Origin: Salegentibacter_A chungangensis
GTDB taxonomy: Bacteria > Bacteroidota > Bacteroidia > Flavobacteriales > Flavobacteriaceae
DNA length: 64,000 nucleotides
Direction of reading: 5' to 3'
Assembly (NCBI RefSeq): GCF_042678405.1
Contig: NZ_JBHTLI010000001.1
Location: 1,054,001 to 1,118,000, forward strand
Part shown: in pieces, positions 33,367-41,435 of the stretch
Position numbering within the stretch: the stretch's first letter is position 1
Layout: each line of letters starts with the position of its first letter
Notes under the pieces: generated by a model
What the model saw: the letters and a program-made list of their open reading frames with translations, nothing else
Database searches by the model: none
What the model was told of the DNA's origin: nothing
Made by a program: the position numbers and the translations under genes

Positions 33367-35388
33367 ATGAGATCAATTTATTTATTTGTATTCATTTTGG
33401 GCTTTATCGGTACCGGTTTCGCTCAGGATTTTGAATTTGGAGAAGTTTCAAAGGAAGAAGTACTTGAAAAGGTTCACCCGAAAGATAAGGAAGCCAATGC
33501 GGCAATACTTTACCGTAAGCATAAGGTGTCTTTTGAATTCAATCAATCTACCGGTTTCACCCTGGTTACCGATGTTCACGAGAGGATAAAGATCTACAAT
33601 AAGGAAGGCTATGACTGGGCTACCAAAGAAATACTCACTTATAAGGACGGGTCTTCTAAAGAAGATGTTGCAGGTTTAAAGGCCTATACCTACAATATCA
33701 AGAACGGAAAGCTTGAAGATGAAAAGCTTAGAAACAGAGAGGTTTTTGAAGAAGAAGTAAGCAAGTATCGCGATAAGGTGAAATTTACAATGCCCGCTGT
33801 GACTGATGGTAGTGTTATAGAGTACAAGTACAGCATCCGTTCTCCTTTTCTTGTGTCTATAGATGATATTGCACTTCAGGAAATGATCCCGATAAACCGT
33901 CTTGAAACAAAAGTTATGGTTCCTGAATATCTTGGCTTTAAAATGCACTTCAACCCCAAATCGCCAATATTTTTCGATATCAAACAGGATAAAGATATGT
34001 TCTCATACAGTTTTACTACCAATAACCGAACCGGGGGGACGGGACTTAAGACTGTGAAGAATAATTTTAACCGCAATAAGGTGGAGTTTCTTCAGAACAT
34101 ATATACGATTAGTGAATCTGATATTCCTGCACTTAAGGATGAGCCTTATGTGGATTATTTAGGAAATTATGCGGCATATTTAAAGTGGGAGTTACAGTAC
34201 ACCCGATTCCCGAATTCCACGGTAGAGAATTATTCTCTAACCTGGGAAGATGTTGCCAAATCTATCTATGACGATAATGGGATAGAAAACGAGATCGAGA
34301 AGGATAATTATTTCGATAAGGATATAGATAAATTACTTGCGGGTGTTACAGATCCGCTTCAAAAGGCCCATTTGATTTATAATTTTGTTAAGTCTAAGGT
34401 GAAATGGAATAATTACAGAGGAATTTCTCCCGATAACGGGGCTAAGTCTGCGTATAAGGATGGGGAAGGCAGTGTGGCCGATATCAACCTGATGCTTACG
34501 GCAATGCTGAGGTATGCGGGGCTAAACTCAAGTCCGGTGATATTAAGTACGCAGGACAACGGGATTCCGATCTTTCCAACCAAAAATGGATTTAATTATA
34601 TCATTTCAAGTATAGAACTTCCTGAACAAATTATTCTTCTTGATGCTACAGATGAAAAGGCTTCGTTTGGAGAGCTTCCGGAGCGCGCCAGGAACTGGCA
34701 GGGAAGGGTGATCAGGGATAGCGGAAGCTCTGCCTGGGTTAGCCTTACCCCGGCCTATAAATCGAAGAATGAAACCATTTTAAATGTAAAAATGGATGAC
34801 AGCCTTCATCTTGAAGGAAAATCGATGAATATTTTCAGCGGTCTGTATGCAAAACGATACAGGGATAATTATTTAGATCTTAATCCCGAGAAATATCTTG
34901 AAATTCTTGAAAAAGATAAAGGGAATATTGTAATTTCAAACATTGAAACTAGCAATGCCAAAGAAGTGGGTAAAGATATTAAGGAAACCTACAATTTTGA
35001 GCTGGAAAACGGGATGGAAATCATTAATGATAAGGTATATTTGAATCCACTATTTTTTACGGCATTAGAAGAAAATCCGTTTAAGGCTGAAGAGCGAAAC
35101 TATCCGATCTTCTTCGATTTTCCTTCAGTACAGGGAAATACAGTGAATATTATGCTGCCTAAGGGATATGCAATTGAATCGATGCCGGAAAGTGCTGTGA
35201 TAAAGTTTAAGGATAATGCGGGAATTTTTAAATATATTGTGAGCCAGAACGGAAACTTTTTAAGGATTCAGACGGAGCTTGATCTTAATAATATTGTATA
35301 CTCCTCTGCCGATTATGAGTTTTTAAAGGATTTCTATTCTAAAATTGTTGAAAAACACAGTGAAGTAATTGTATTATCAAAAACCTAA
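33367..35388 (+). CDS. Secreted DUF3857 / transglutaminase-like protein lacking the catalytic Cys
   Basis: This 673-residue exported protein has the architecture of the preceding gene: signal peptide MRSIYLFVFILGFIGTGFA, DUF3857, transglutaminase fold and C-terminal beta domain. At the catalytic site it reads VADINLMLTAML, with Ile373 in place of Cys, and the His position reads NGFNYII. It is therefore probably a non-catalytic partner or binding protein. I use the ATG at 33367, where the signal peptide begins, not the frame start at 33262 inside the previous gene. Confidence 0.83.
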   Translation: MRSIYLFVFILGFIGTGFAQDFEFGEVSKEEVLEKVHPKDKEANAAILYRKHKVSFEFNQSTGFTLVTDVHERIKIYNKEGYDWATKEILTYKDGSSKEDVAGLKAYTYNIKNGKLEDEKLRNREVFEEEVSKYRDKVKFTMPAVTDGSVIEYKYSIRSPFLVSIDDIALQEMIPINRLETKVMVPEYLGFKMHFNPKSPIFFDIKQDKDMFSYSFTTNNRTGGTGLKTVKNNFNRNKVEFLQNIYTISESDIPALKDEPYVDYLGNYAAYLKWELQYTRFPNSTVENYSLTWEDVAKSIYDDNGIENEIEKDNYFDKDIDKLLAGVTDPLQKAHLIYNFVKSKVKWNNYRGISPDNGAKSAYKDGEGSVADINLMLTAMLRYAGLNSSPVILSTQDNGIPIFPTKNGFNYIISSIELPEQIILLDATDEKASFGELPERARNWQGRVIRDSGSSAWVSLTPAYKSKNETILNVKMDDSLHLEGKSMNIFSGLYAKRYRDNYLDLNPEKYLEILEKDKGNIVISNIETSNAKEVGKDIKETYNFELENGMEIINDKVYLNPLFFTALEENPFKAEERNYPIFFDFPSVQGNTVNIMLPKGYAIESMPESAVIKFKDNAGIFKYIVSQNGNFLRIQTELDLNNIVYSSADYEFLKDFYSKIVEKHSEVIVLSKT

Positions 35389-35391
35389 AGA

Positions 35392-35718
35392 ATGAATATT
35401 GAAGACGCGCAGAAAGCTGTTGATGAATGGATAAATGAACACGGGGTCAGGTACTTTAACGAGCTTACCAATATGGCCCAGCTAACCGAAGAAGTAGGAG
35501 AAGTAGCGCGTATTATTGCCCGCCGATACGGGGAGCAAAGTGAAAAGGAGAGCGATAAGGACAAGGACCTGGGAGAAGAGCTTGCCGATGTGGTCTTTGT
35601 AGTACTTTGTCTGGCCAACCAGACCGGGGTTAACCTGCAGGAAGCTTTCGACAGGAAGCTGGATATCAAAACAAAGAGAGACAAGAACAGGCATAAGAAC
35701 AACGAAAAACTTCAGTAA
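35392..35718 (+). CDS. MazG-like nucleotide pyrophosphohydrolase
   Basis: This 108-residue all-alpha NTP-PPase has the metal-binding pattern EEVGEVAR near 33-40 and EELADVVFVV near 63-72 (ExxE...ExxD). This group hydrolyses nucleoside triphosphates, often modified ones, to monophosphates. It begins 3 nt after the preceding stop and its stop overlaps the next gene's start by one base. Confidence 0.87.
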   Translation: MNIEDAQKAVDEWINEHGVRYFNELTNMAQLTEEVGEVARIIARRYGEQSEKESDKDKDLGEELADVVFVVLCLANQTGVNLQEAFDRKLDIKTKRDKNRHKNNEKLQ

Positions 35719-35984
35719 TGGGCTTTAAGAGTATAGTTGCACAAAAAGCTTTCTGGAAATCTGTTGTATATCTGGGGATTGGCTTTGTAATAATTTATAA
35801 CCTGGTGAGTATGCTGTTTGAGTATGGAGGGTTAAACTTCGATGCTTTTTATCAGGATAAAATGGCCAATGGATTATGGATAAGATTCACCATCGCCCAG
35901 ATAATCTCTGCGCTCCTGTATGGCCTGATTCTATCCTATGGCCAGTTTAGGATAAGAGAGAAAAAAGAGTCCCGAAATAAATAA
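35718..35984 (+). CDS. Small membrane protein, unknown function
   Basis: This 88-residue protein has two hydrophobic helices (about 14-34 and 55-73) and a basic C-terminus. I do not recognise the family. It overlaps the MazG-like gene by one base and stands 15 nt before aroA, so it is co-transcribed. Confidence 0.75.
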   Translation: MGFKSIVAQKAFWKSVVYLGIGFVIIYNLVSMLFEYGGLNFDAFYQDKMANGLWIRFTIAQIISALLYGLILSYGQFRIREKKESRNK

Positions 35985-35999
35985 GCGGTTTTCCTGAAA

Positions 36000-37223
36000 A
36001 TGAATATCAAGTTATCAAGTAGAAGCAATAATTTATCCGGGAACCTCAAGATCACCGGCTCTAAGAGTGAATCTAATCGTCTGCTCATCCTGCAGGCGCT
36101 TTATCCCGAACTTAAGATAGAGAATTTGTCTGATAGTGACGACACAAGATATCTTAAGGCAGCCCTGGAATCTGAAGAAGAGACCATCGATATCCATCAT
36201 GCGGGTACCGCAATGCGATTTCTTACAGCATATTTTTCCTGCCAGGTGGGGCGGGAGGTTGTTCTCACCGGAAGCAAAAGAATGCAGGAGCGGCCAATAA
36301 AACTATTGGTTGACGCTTTAAGAAGCCTCGGAGCCGAAATCGCATATGTGAAAGAAGAAGGTTACCCGCCCTTGCGAATAAAAGGTAAAGAGATCAGGGA
36401 AAGCGAGGTTCATGTACAGGCTAATATTAGCAGCCAGTATATTTCGGCATTGATGCTAATTGCACCGGGATTGGCTTCCGGCCTGGAAATACACCTGAAG
36501 GGCCAGATCACTTCGGCACCTTACCTGTTAATGACCCTTGAAATTATGCATAATGCCGGGCTAGCCGGTACACTTGAAGATAATGTGGTCTCTATAGAGC
36601 CTGTTTCAAAACTGGCACCCACAACTTTACAGGTGGAGTCTGACTGGAGTTCAGCTTCTTATTTTTACAGCCTTGCAGCTGTTAGTGAAACTGCTGAATT
36701 GAAGTTATCTAATTACAGGAGGTCCAGCCTTCAGGGAGATTCCTGCCTGGCTGAAATTTACAGGAAATTTGGGGTAGAAACCATTTTTGAAGATAATTCA
36801 ATAAGCCTTAAAAAGACTTCGGGTAAAAAACCACGTAAACTTATTGAGGACCTGAGGAATTCACCGGATATTGCCCAGACCATAGCGGTTACCTGTCTCG
36901 CGCTGGGTGTAGAGTGTGAGCTTAACGGGCTTCATACCCTGAAAATAAAGGAAACCGACCGGCTTGTGGCGTTGAAAACGGAAATGGAAAAATTTGGAGC
37001 CGATGTGGAGATCAGTAATGATTCACTCAGGCTTTATTCCTGTAAAAGGCTTAATCAGGATGTGAGTGTGGCCACCTATAATGACCATAGAATGGCGATG
37101 GCTTTTGCTCCGCTTGCATTAAAAGTGTCGCTGGGAATTGAGGATGCCGGAGTTGTATCTAAATCTTATCCCTCTTTTTGGGAAGATTTGAAGCAACTGG
37201 GCCTTTCTGTAGAGGAGATTTAA
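36000..37223 (+). CDS. aroA: 3-Phosphoshikimate 1-carboxyvinyltransferase (EPSP synthase)
   Basis: This 407-residue enzyme joins phosphoenolpyruvate to shikimate-3-phosphate on the way to chorismate. GSKSESNRLLIL at 20-31 replaces the usual SKSxxxR start, HAGTAMRFLTAYF near 63 corresponds to the GNAGTxxR region, and NDHRMAMAFAPLAL is near 361. It is slightly shorter than E. coli AroA, as is normal for Bacteroidota. It belongs to the pathway whose later steps are at 25254-29175. Confidence 0.93.
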   Translation: MNIKLSSRSNNLSGNLKITGSKSESNRLLILQALYPELKIENLSDSDDTRYLKAALESEEETIDIHHAGTAMRFLTAYFSCQVGREVVLTGSKRMQERPIKLLVDALRSLGAEIAYVKEEGYPPLRIKGKEIRESEVHVQANISSQYISALMLIAPGLASGLEIHLKGQITSAPYLLMTLEIMHNAGLAGTLEDNVVSIEPVSKLAPTTLQVESDWSSASYFYSLAAVSETAELKLSNYRRSSLQGDSCLAEIYRKFGVETIFEDNSISLKKTSGKKPRKLIEDLRNSPDIAQTIAVTCLALGVECELNGLHTLKIKETDRLVALKTEMEKFGADVEISNDSLRLYSCKRLNQDVSVATYNDHRMAMAFAPLALKVSLGIEDAGVVSKSYPSFWEDLKQLGLSVEEI

Positions 37224-37253
37224 TCACTAATTCTTAAATAAACGGCTGATTAC

Positions 37254-37285
37254 TTGACAACCCCTACCTTGAGATTGTATATTTG
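37254..37285 (+). promoter_or_regulatory. Promoter of queA
   Basis: TTG (37254-37256) and TATATTTG (37278-37285) are 21 nt apart, a consensus Bacteroidota promoter. The leader would be about 25 nt. Confidence 0.72.
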
Positions 37286-37315
37286 CCTGCTTTCAAAAAA
37301 AATACAGTTATGGGA

Positions 37316-38365
37316 ATGAAACTTTCACACTTCAATTTTGAACTTCCAAAAGAGCTTTTGGCCGAGTACCCTTCAGAGAATCGTGATGAGGCAAGGTTAA
37401 TGGTACTTAACCGGAAGGAGCAGACAATTGAACATAAAAAATTTAAGGATCTAATAGATTATTTCGAGCCGGAAGATGTTATGGTGCTCAATAACACCAA
37501 GGTTTTTCCAGCACGTTTATACGGTAACAAAGAGAAGACCGGAGCGAGGATCGAGGTTTTTCTTTTAAGAGAACTTAATCCGGAAACCAAGCTTTGGGAT
37601 GTACTTGTAGATCCTGCAAGAAAGATAAGAATTGGGAATAAACTGTATTTTGGAGAAGATGAAAGTCTTGTTGCCGAAGTTATTGATAATACTACTTCTC
37701 GTGGGAGAACCCTGAGATTCCTTTACGACGGCTCCTATGAAGATTTCAGAAAGAAACTTAAGGAACTGGGAGAAACTCCGCTTCCCAAGTATATAAAAAG
37801 AGAGGTGCAACCTGAAGATCAGGAGCGTTACCAGACTATTTATGCAAAAAAAGAAGGAGCCGTGGCCGCACCAACTGCGGGGCTGCATTTTTCAAAACAC
37901 CTGCTGAAACGTCTTGAGATAAAAGGGATAGATTTTGCAGAAGTGACCCTTCACGTTGGCCTTGGTACTTTTAGCCCGGTTGAGGTTGAAGACCTTTCAA
38001 AACATAAAATGGATAGTGAGGAAGCTTTTATCGAGAAAAAGGCCACCGAATCTATTAACAAAGCGAAACGTGAGAACCGTAAGGTTTGTGCCGTAGGTAC
38101 CACCGTGATGCGTGTGCTTGAGAGTTCCGTTTCTTCAGACCATACTTTGAACGAATTCAGCGGATGGACGAACAAGTTCATTTTCCCTCCATACGACTTT
38201 AGTATTGCCAACTGTATGATCACTAACTTCCATACTCCTAAGTCTACCCTGTTAATGATGGTTTCGGCCTTTGCAGGACACGATTTTATGAAAAGAGCTT
38301 ATGAAGAAGCAGTGAAAGAAGAATACAAATTCTATACTTACGGAGATGCGATGCTGATCCTTTAA
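37316..38365 (+). CDS. queA: tRNA preQ1(34) S-adenosylmethionine ribosyltransferase-isomerase
   Basis: This 349-residue enzyme transfers the ribosyl part of SAM to preQ1 in tRNA to make epoxyqueuosine. LPKELLAEYPSENRDEARLMV at the start, NNTKVFPARLYG near 58 and AAPTAGLHFS near 185 are the family signatures. ATG 37316 fits the usual N-terminus MKLSHFNFELP; ATG 37310 (two codons upstream) is also possible. It is monocistronic, with promoter 37254-37285 and a terminator behind it. Confidence 0.94.
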   Translation: MKLSHFNFELPKELLAEYPSENRDEARLMVLNRKEQTIEHKKFKDLIDYFEPEDVMVLNNTKVFPARLYGNKEKTGARIEVFLLRELNPETKLWDVLVDPARKIRIGNKLYFGEDESLVAEVIDNTTSRGRTLRFLYDGSYEDFRKKLKELGETPLPKYIKREVQPEDQERYQTIYAKKEGAVAAPTAGLHFSKHLLKRLEIKGIDFAEVTLHVGLGTFSPVEVEDLSKHKMDSEEAFIEKKATESINKAKRENRKVCAVGTTVMRVLESSVSSDHTLNEFSGWTNKFIFPPYDFSIANCMITNFHTPKSTLLMMVSAFAGHDFMKRAYEEAVKEEYKFYTYGDAMLIL

Positions 38366-38385
38366 TGAGTTTCAAAAATAAACAG

Positions 38386-38420
38386 AACCACCACTATCTC
38401 AGGGTATTGGTGGTTTTTTT
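38386..38420 (+). terminator. Terminator of queA
   Basis: AACCACCA (38386-38393) pairs with TGGTGGTT (38408-38415), followed by seven T. Confidence 0.85.
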
Positions 38421-38463
38421 GGTTATAGGTATTACTGATTGAGTTATAAATACTTAGCTTAAG

Positions 38464-38499
38464 TTTGGCATAGAAATCCTAATATTCTTTTTACTTTTG
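38464..38499 (+). promoter_or_regulatory. Promoter of rlmN
   Basis: The -7 element TACTTTTG (38492-38499) is exact. TTTG (38464-38467) lies 24 nt upstream, rather far. The GTG start codon at 38504 is only 4 nt after the -7 element. Confidence 0.55.
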
Positions 38500-38503
38500 C
38501 AGC

Positions 38504-39547
38504 GTGAAAAATAAGAAGAAAGACATACGGGCGCTTACCAAGAAGCAATTGCAGGAATTTTTTGTAGCTGAAGGAGATAAATCTTTCCGAGGTTCTCAGG
38601 TTTATGAATGGCTTTGGAATAAAGGCGTGCACGAGTTTGAGGAAATGACCAATATTTCGAAGGAGACCCGCCAGATGCTGAAGGATAACTTCGTGATAAA
38701 TCATATTCGGGTAGACCGTATGCAGCGCAGTAATGACGGTACTATTAAAAATGCCGTTAAACTGCACGATAGTCTTACTGTAGAATCGGTGCTTATACCA
38801 ACAGCTTCAAGGACTACGGCTTGTGTTTCTTCTCAGGTAGGTTGTAGTCTTGATTGTCAGTTTTGTGCAACAGCGCGTTTAAAGCGTATGCGTAATCTCA
38901 ATCCGGATGAGATCTACGATCAGGTAGTGGCAATAGATAATGAAAGCCGTTTATACTTTGACCGTCCTCTTTCCAACATTGTATTTATGGGGATGGGTGA
39001 ACCCCTTATGAACTACAATAATGTGATGAAGGCGGTAGAAAAGATCACCTCTGAAGATGGATTGGGAATGTCGCCTAAGCGTATCACTATATCTACGTCA
39101 GGGGTGCCTAAAATGATCAAGAAACTGGCTGACGATGAAGCCAAGATCAAGCTTGCCGTTTCCCTTCATTCGGCAATAGACGAGGTCCGTACCCAAATTA
39201 TGCCTTTTAATGAGACCTTCCCGCTTGAGGATCTTAGGAACGCGCTTGAATACTGGTATTCCAAAACCAAAAGTCGTATCACCTATGAGTACATAGTATG
39301 GAAAGACATCAACGATACCCGCAAGGATGCCGAGGCTTTAGTGAAGTTTTGTAAATATGTTCCTTGCAAGGTAAATCTTATCGAGTATAATCCTATAGAT
39401 GATGGTGATTTTCAGCAGGCTTCTTCTAAGGCGACCGATATGTATCAAAATATGCTGGAGAATAATGGGATTACCGTGACCGTAAGGCGCTCCAGAGGAA
39501 AAGATATAGATGCAGCCTGTGGACAGCTGGCAAATAAATCGGCTTAA
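38504..39547 (+). CDS. rlmN: 23S rRNA/tRNA adenine-C2 methyltransferase RlmN
   Basis: This 347-residue radical SAM enzyme methylates A2503 of 23S rRNA and A37 of some tRNAs. The cluster motif Cys114-x3-Cys118-x2-Cys121 is in VGCSLDCQFCATAR, and the C-terminal catalytic cysteine is Cys339 in DAACGQL. The start is GTG at 38504, since no ATG precedes the conserved KKDIRALTKKQL segment. With the -7 element immediately upstream the mRNA is likely leaderless. Confidence 0.94.
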   Translation: MKNKKKDIRALTKKQLQEFFVAEGDKSFRGSQVYEWLWNKGVHEFEEMTNISKETRQMLKDNFVINHIRVDRMQRSNDGTIKNAVKLHDSLTVESVLIPTASRTTACVSSQVGCSLDCQFCATARLKRMRNLNPDEIYDQVVAIDNESRLYFDRPLSNIVFMGMGEPLMNYNNVMKAVEKITSEDGLGMSPKRITISTSGVPKMIKKLADDEAKIKLAVSLHSAIDEVRTQIMPFNETFPLEDLRNALEYWYSKTKSRITYEYIVWKDINDTRKDAEALVKFCKYVPCKVNLIEYNPIDDGDFQQASSKATDMYQNMLENNGITVTVRRSRGKDIDAACGQLANKSA

Positions 39548-39587
39548 GGATACCTCGATTAAAACGCGCCTATTTGGCATAAATAAT

Positions 39588-39595
39588 TATCTTTG
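39588..39595 (+). promoter_or_regulatory. -7 element of the polyprenyl synthase gene
   Basis: TATCTTTG matches TAnnTTTG, 9 nt before the ATG. No well-spaced -33 TTG was found. Confidence 0.5.
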
Positions 39596-39604
39596 TTGCC
39601 CTAA

Positions 39605-40582
39605 ATGAAGGTAATTTCCCAAATAAAACTTCCCGTTGAGAAGGAGATGGAGCTTTTCGAAAAGAAATTTTTCGAATCGATGTCTTCCAAGGTAGCCCTT
39701 CTAAACCGTATCACTCATTATATTGTAAACCGAAAAGGGAAGCAAATGCGTCCTATGTTCGTGTTTTTGGTTGCCAAAATGGTTTCTGAAGGCACGGTGA
39801 ATGAGCGGACTTATAGGGGTGCTTCGGTTATAGAGCTTATCCATACTGCAACGCTGGTTCACGACGATGTGGTAGACGATTCTAACCGTAGGCGCGGATT
39901 TTTTAGCATTAATGCATTGTGGAAGAATAAGATCGCTGTTTTGGTAGGTGATTACCTGCTTTCTAAAGGACTTTTACTGTCAATAGATAATAATGACTTC
40001 GATTTGCTTAAGATCATTTCAGTTGCGGTAAGGGAAATGAGTGAAGGGGAATTACTGCAGATCGAAAAAGCCAGAAGACTGGATATTACCGAGGCTGTAT
40101 ATTATGATATTATCAGGCAAAAGACCGCAACGCTTATTGCTGCCTGTTGCAGCCTGGGAGCGGCTTCTGTGAAGCCCGATTCCAACGAGATTGCCAAAAT
40201 GCGAAGGTTTGGGGAACTGATAGGAATGGCGTTCCAGATAAAAGATGATCTTTTTGATTATGGAGAAGAGAAGATCGGAAAACCTACGGGTATTGATATC
40301 AAGGAGCAAAAAATGACCCTTCCTTTGATCTATGCCATCAATAATTCAGATAAAAAAGAAAAAGCCTGGCTTATTAACTCTGTTAAGAATCATAATAAAG
40401 ATAAGAAACGAGTGCAAGAGGTAATATGCTTTGTAAAGGAAAAAGGCGGGCTTGATTATGCCGTAAAACGAATGGAGGAGTTTCAGAGAGAGGCACTGGT
40501 GATCCTGGAGGACTATCCTTCATCTCCCTATAAAGATTCCCTTGAACTTATGGTGAACTATGTGATAGAGCGAAAAAAATAA
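39605..40582 (+). CDS. Polyprenyl diphosphate synthase
   Basis: This 325-residue trans-prenyltransferase has the first Asp-rich motif HDDVVDDSNRRRG near 80 and the second KDDLFDYGEEKIGKPTG near 216. It elongates isoprenoid chains, probably the octaprenyl-type side chain of menaquinone; the chain length cannot be read with certainty. It ends at a long bidirectional terminator facing the small lipoprotein gene. Confidence 0.9.
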   Translation: MKVISQIKLPVEKEMELFEKKFFESMSSKVALLNRITHYIVNRKGKQMRPMFVFLVAKMVSEGTVNERTYRGASVIELIHTATLVHDDVVDDSNRRRGFFSINALWKNKIAVLVGDYLLSKGLLLSIDNNDFDLLKIISVAVREMSEGELLQIEKARRLDITEAVYYDIIRQKTATLIAACCSLGAASVKPDSNEIAKMRRFGELIGMAFQIKDDLFDYGEEKIGKPTGIDIKEQKMTLPLIYAINNSDKKEKAWLINSVKNHNKDKKRVQEVICFVKEKGGLDYAVKRMEEFQREALVILEDYPSSPYKDSLELMVNYVIERKK

Positions 40583-40589
40583 TCAAGAG

Positions 40590-40639
40590 TTATCAAACAA
40601 AAAAGCGGAAAGTTTTCTTTCCGCTTTTTTGTTTGATAA
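40590..40639. terminator. Bidirectional terminator, 23-bp perfect stem
   Basis: The arms 40590-40612 and 40617-40639 are perfect complements over 23 bp around a TTTT loop. The core is AAAAAAGCGGAAAG with its complement. A and T runs on both sides let it stop transcription from both the polyprenyl synthase and the convergent lipoprotein gene. Confidence 0.93.
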
Positions 40640-40647
40640 GACACAAA

Positions 40648-40899
40648 TTATTGTATGTCTCCGGCTTCTTCGCCATTTACATCATCGGTTTCGTGAATTT
40701 CTTCGTCAACCTCTTCTTTGACTTTTTCTTCGACCTTTTTAGCGCCTTCTTCTATTCTTTCATCGGCTTCCTTAGCAGCATTTTCAATATCTTCACCTAT
40801 AGCTTCTACGGCTTCTTCGGTTTTTTCTTCAGTGGTTTCACGGCAGGAGTTAAGCGATAAAGCGAATACTGCCGCCAAAATTAAAAGTGATCTTTTCAT
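40648..40899 (-). CDS. Small acidic helical lipoprotein A
   Basis: This 83-residue protein has a lipobox (ALSLNSC) and a mature part made almost only of Glu, Lys, Ala and Asp. It is probably one long amphipathic helix, ending in EEVDEEIHETDDVNGEEAGDIQ. The start of the mature part, CRETTEEK, and the EEIHETDD motif are shared with the next gene. The function is unknown; an envelope spacer or metal/cation-binding role is only a guess. Confidence 0.78.
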   Translation of the reverse strand: MKRSLLILAAVFALSLNSCRETTEEKTEEAVEAIGEDIENAAKEADERIEEGAKKVEEKVKEEVDEEIHETDDVNGEEAGDIQ

Positions 40900-40920
40900 A
40901 GGTTTGGAATTTGGGTTAAT

Positions 40921-40953
40921 TAAAAAAGCCGTTTTCCAGGTGAAAAACGGCTT
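40921..40953 (-). terminator. Terminator of lipoprotein gene B
   Basis: AAGCCGTTTT (40926-40935) pairs with AAAACGGCTT (40944-40953). On the minus strand a U run follows (complement of 40922-40927). Confidence 0.82.
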
Positions 40954-40974
40954 GGTGTAAATCTTTTGCGAAGA

Positions 40975-41223
40975 TTACATATCGTCAGTTTCGTGAATCT
41001 CTTCGTCTACTTCCTGCTCCATTTCCTCACCGGCGTTTTCAGCTGCTGCTTCAGTTTCTTCAGCAGCTTCTTCTACTTCCTGGCCAGCTTCTTCCATTCC
41101 GCTTTCCATGTCTTCTCCTACAGCTTCTACTGCTTCTTCAGATTTTTCTTCAGTAGTTTCTCTACAAGAGTAAAGAGATACGGTCATAGATGCTACGGCA
41201 AATAATAAGAATAATTTTTTCAT
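40975..41223 (-). CDS. Small acidic helical lipoprotein B
   Basis: This 82-residue paralogue of the neighbouring gene has lipobox VSLYSC, then CRETTEEKSEEAVEAVGEDME. A middle stretch dominated by Glu and Ala follows, and it ends in EEIHETDDM. The shared ends and different middle suggest a tandem duplication followed by drift in the repeat-like centre. A terminator separates the two genes, so they are transcribed independently. Confidence 0.78.
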   Translation of the reverse strand: MKKLFLLFAVASMTVSLYSCRETTEEKSEEAVEAVGEDMESGMEEAGQEVEEAAEETEAAAENAGEEMEQEVDEEIHETDDM

Positions 41224-41435
41224 TGTTGAATATGTTTAATTAGTTGAAGTAACAAATTTAAACTATTTTTTAATTATGCAAGGGACTCTTTTAACATAAT
41301 TGTTTTTTTTAGGTTTTTTACAATTTTGTTAGGGCTTTTTCACTCTTTTTAACATTTATTGTCAGGCTTAAAACCTGATTCTTTGAGTTCTTTGTATTAA
41401 AAACTTTGCCGGAAACAAATGACTTTTTATCAAAA
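41224..41435. other. Intergenic region without a recognised gene
   Basis: This AT-rich stretch lies between lipoprotein B and the sulfatase end. A 70-codon minus-strand frame reaching into it from the sulfatase is an out-of-frame shadow. No clear terminator was seen. Confidence 0.5.
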
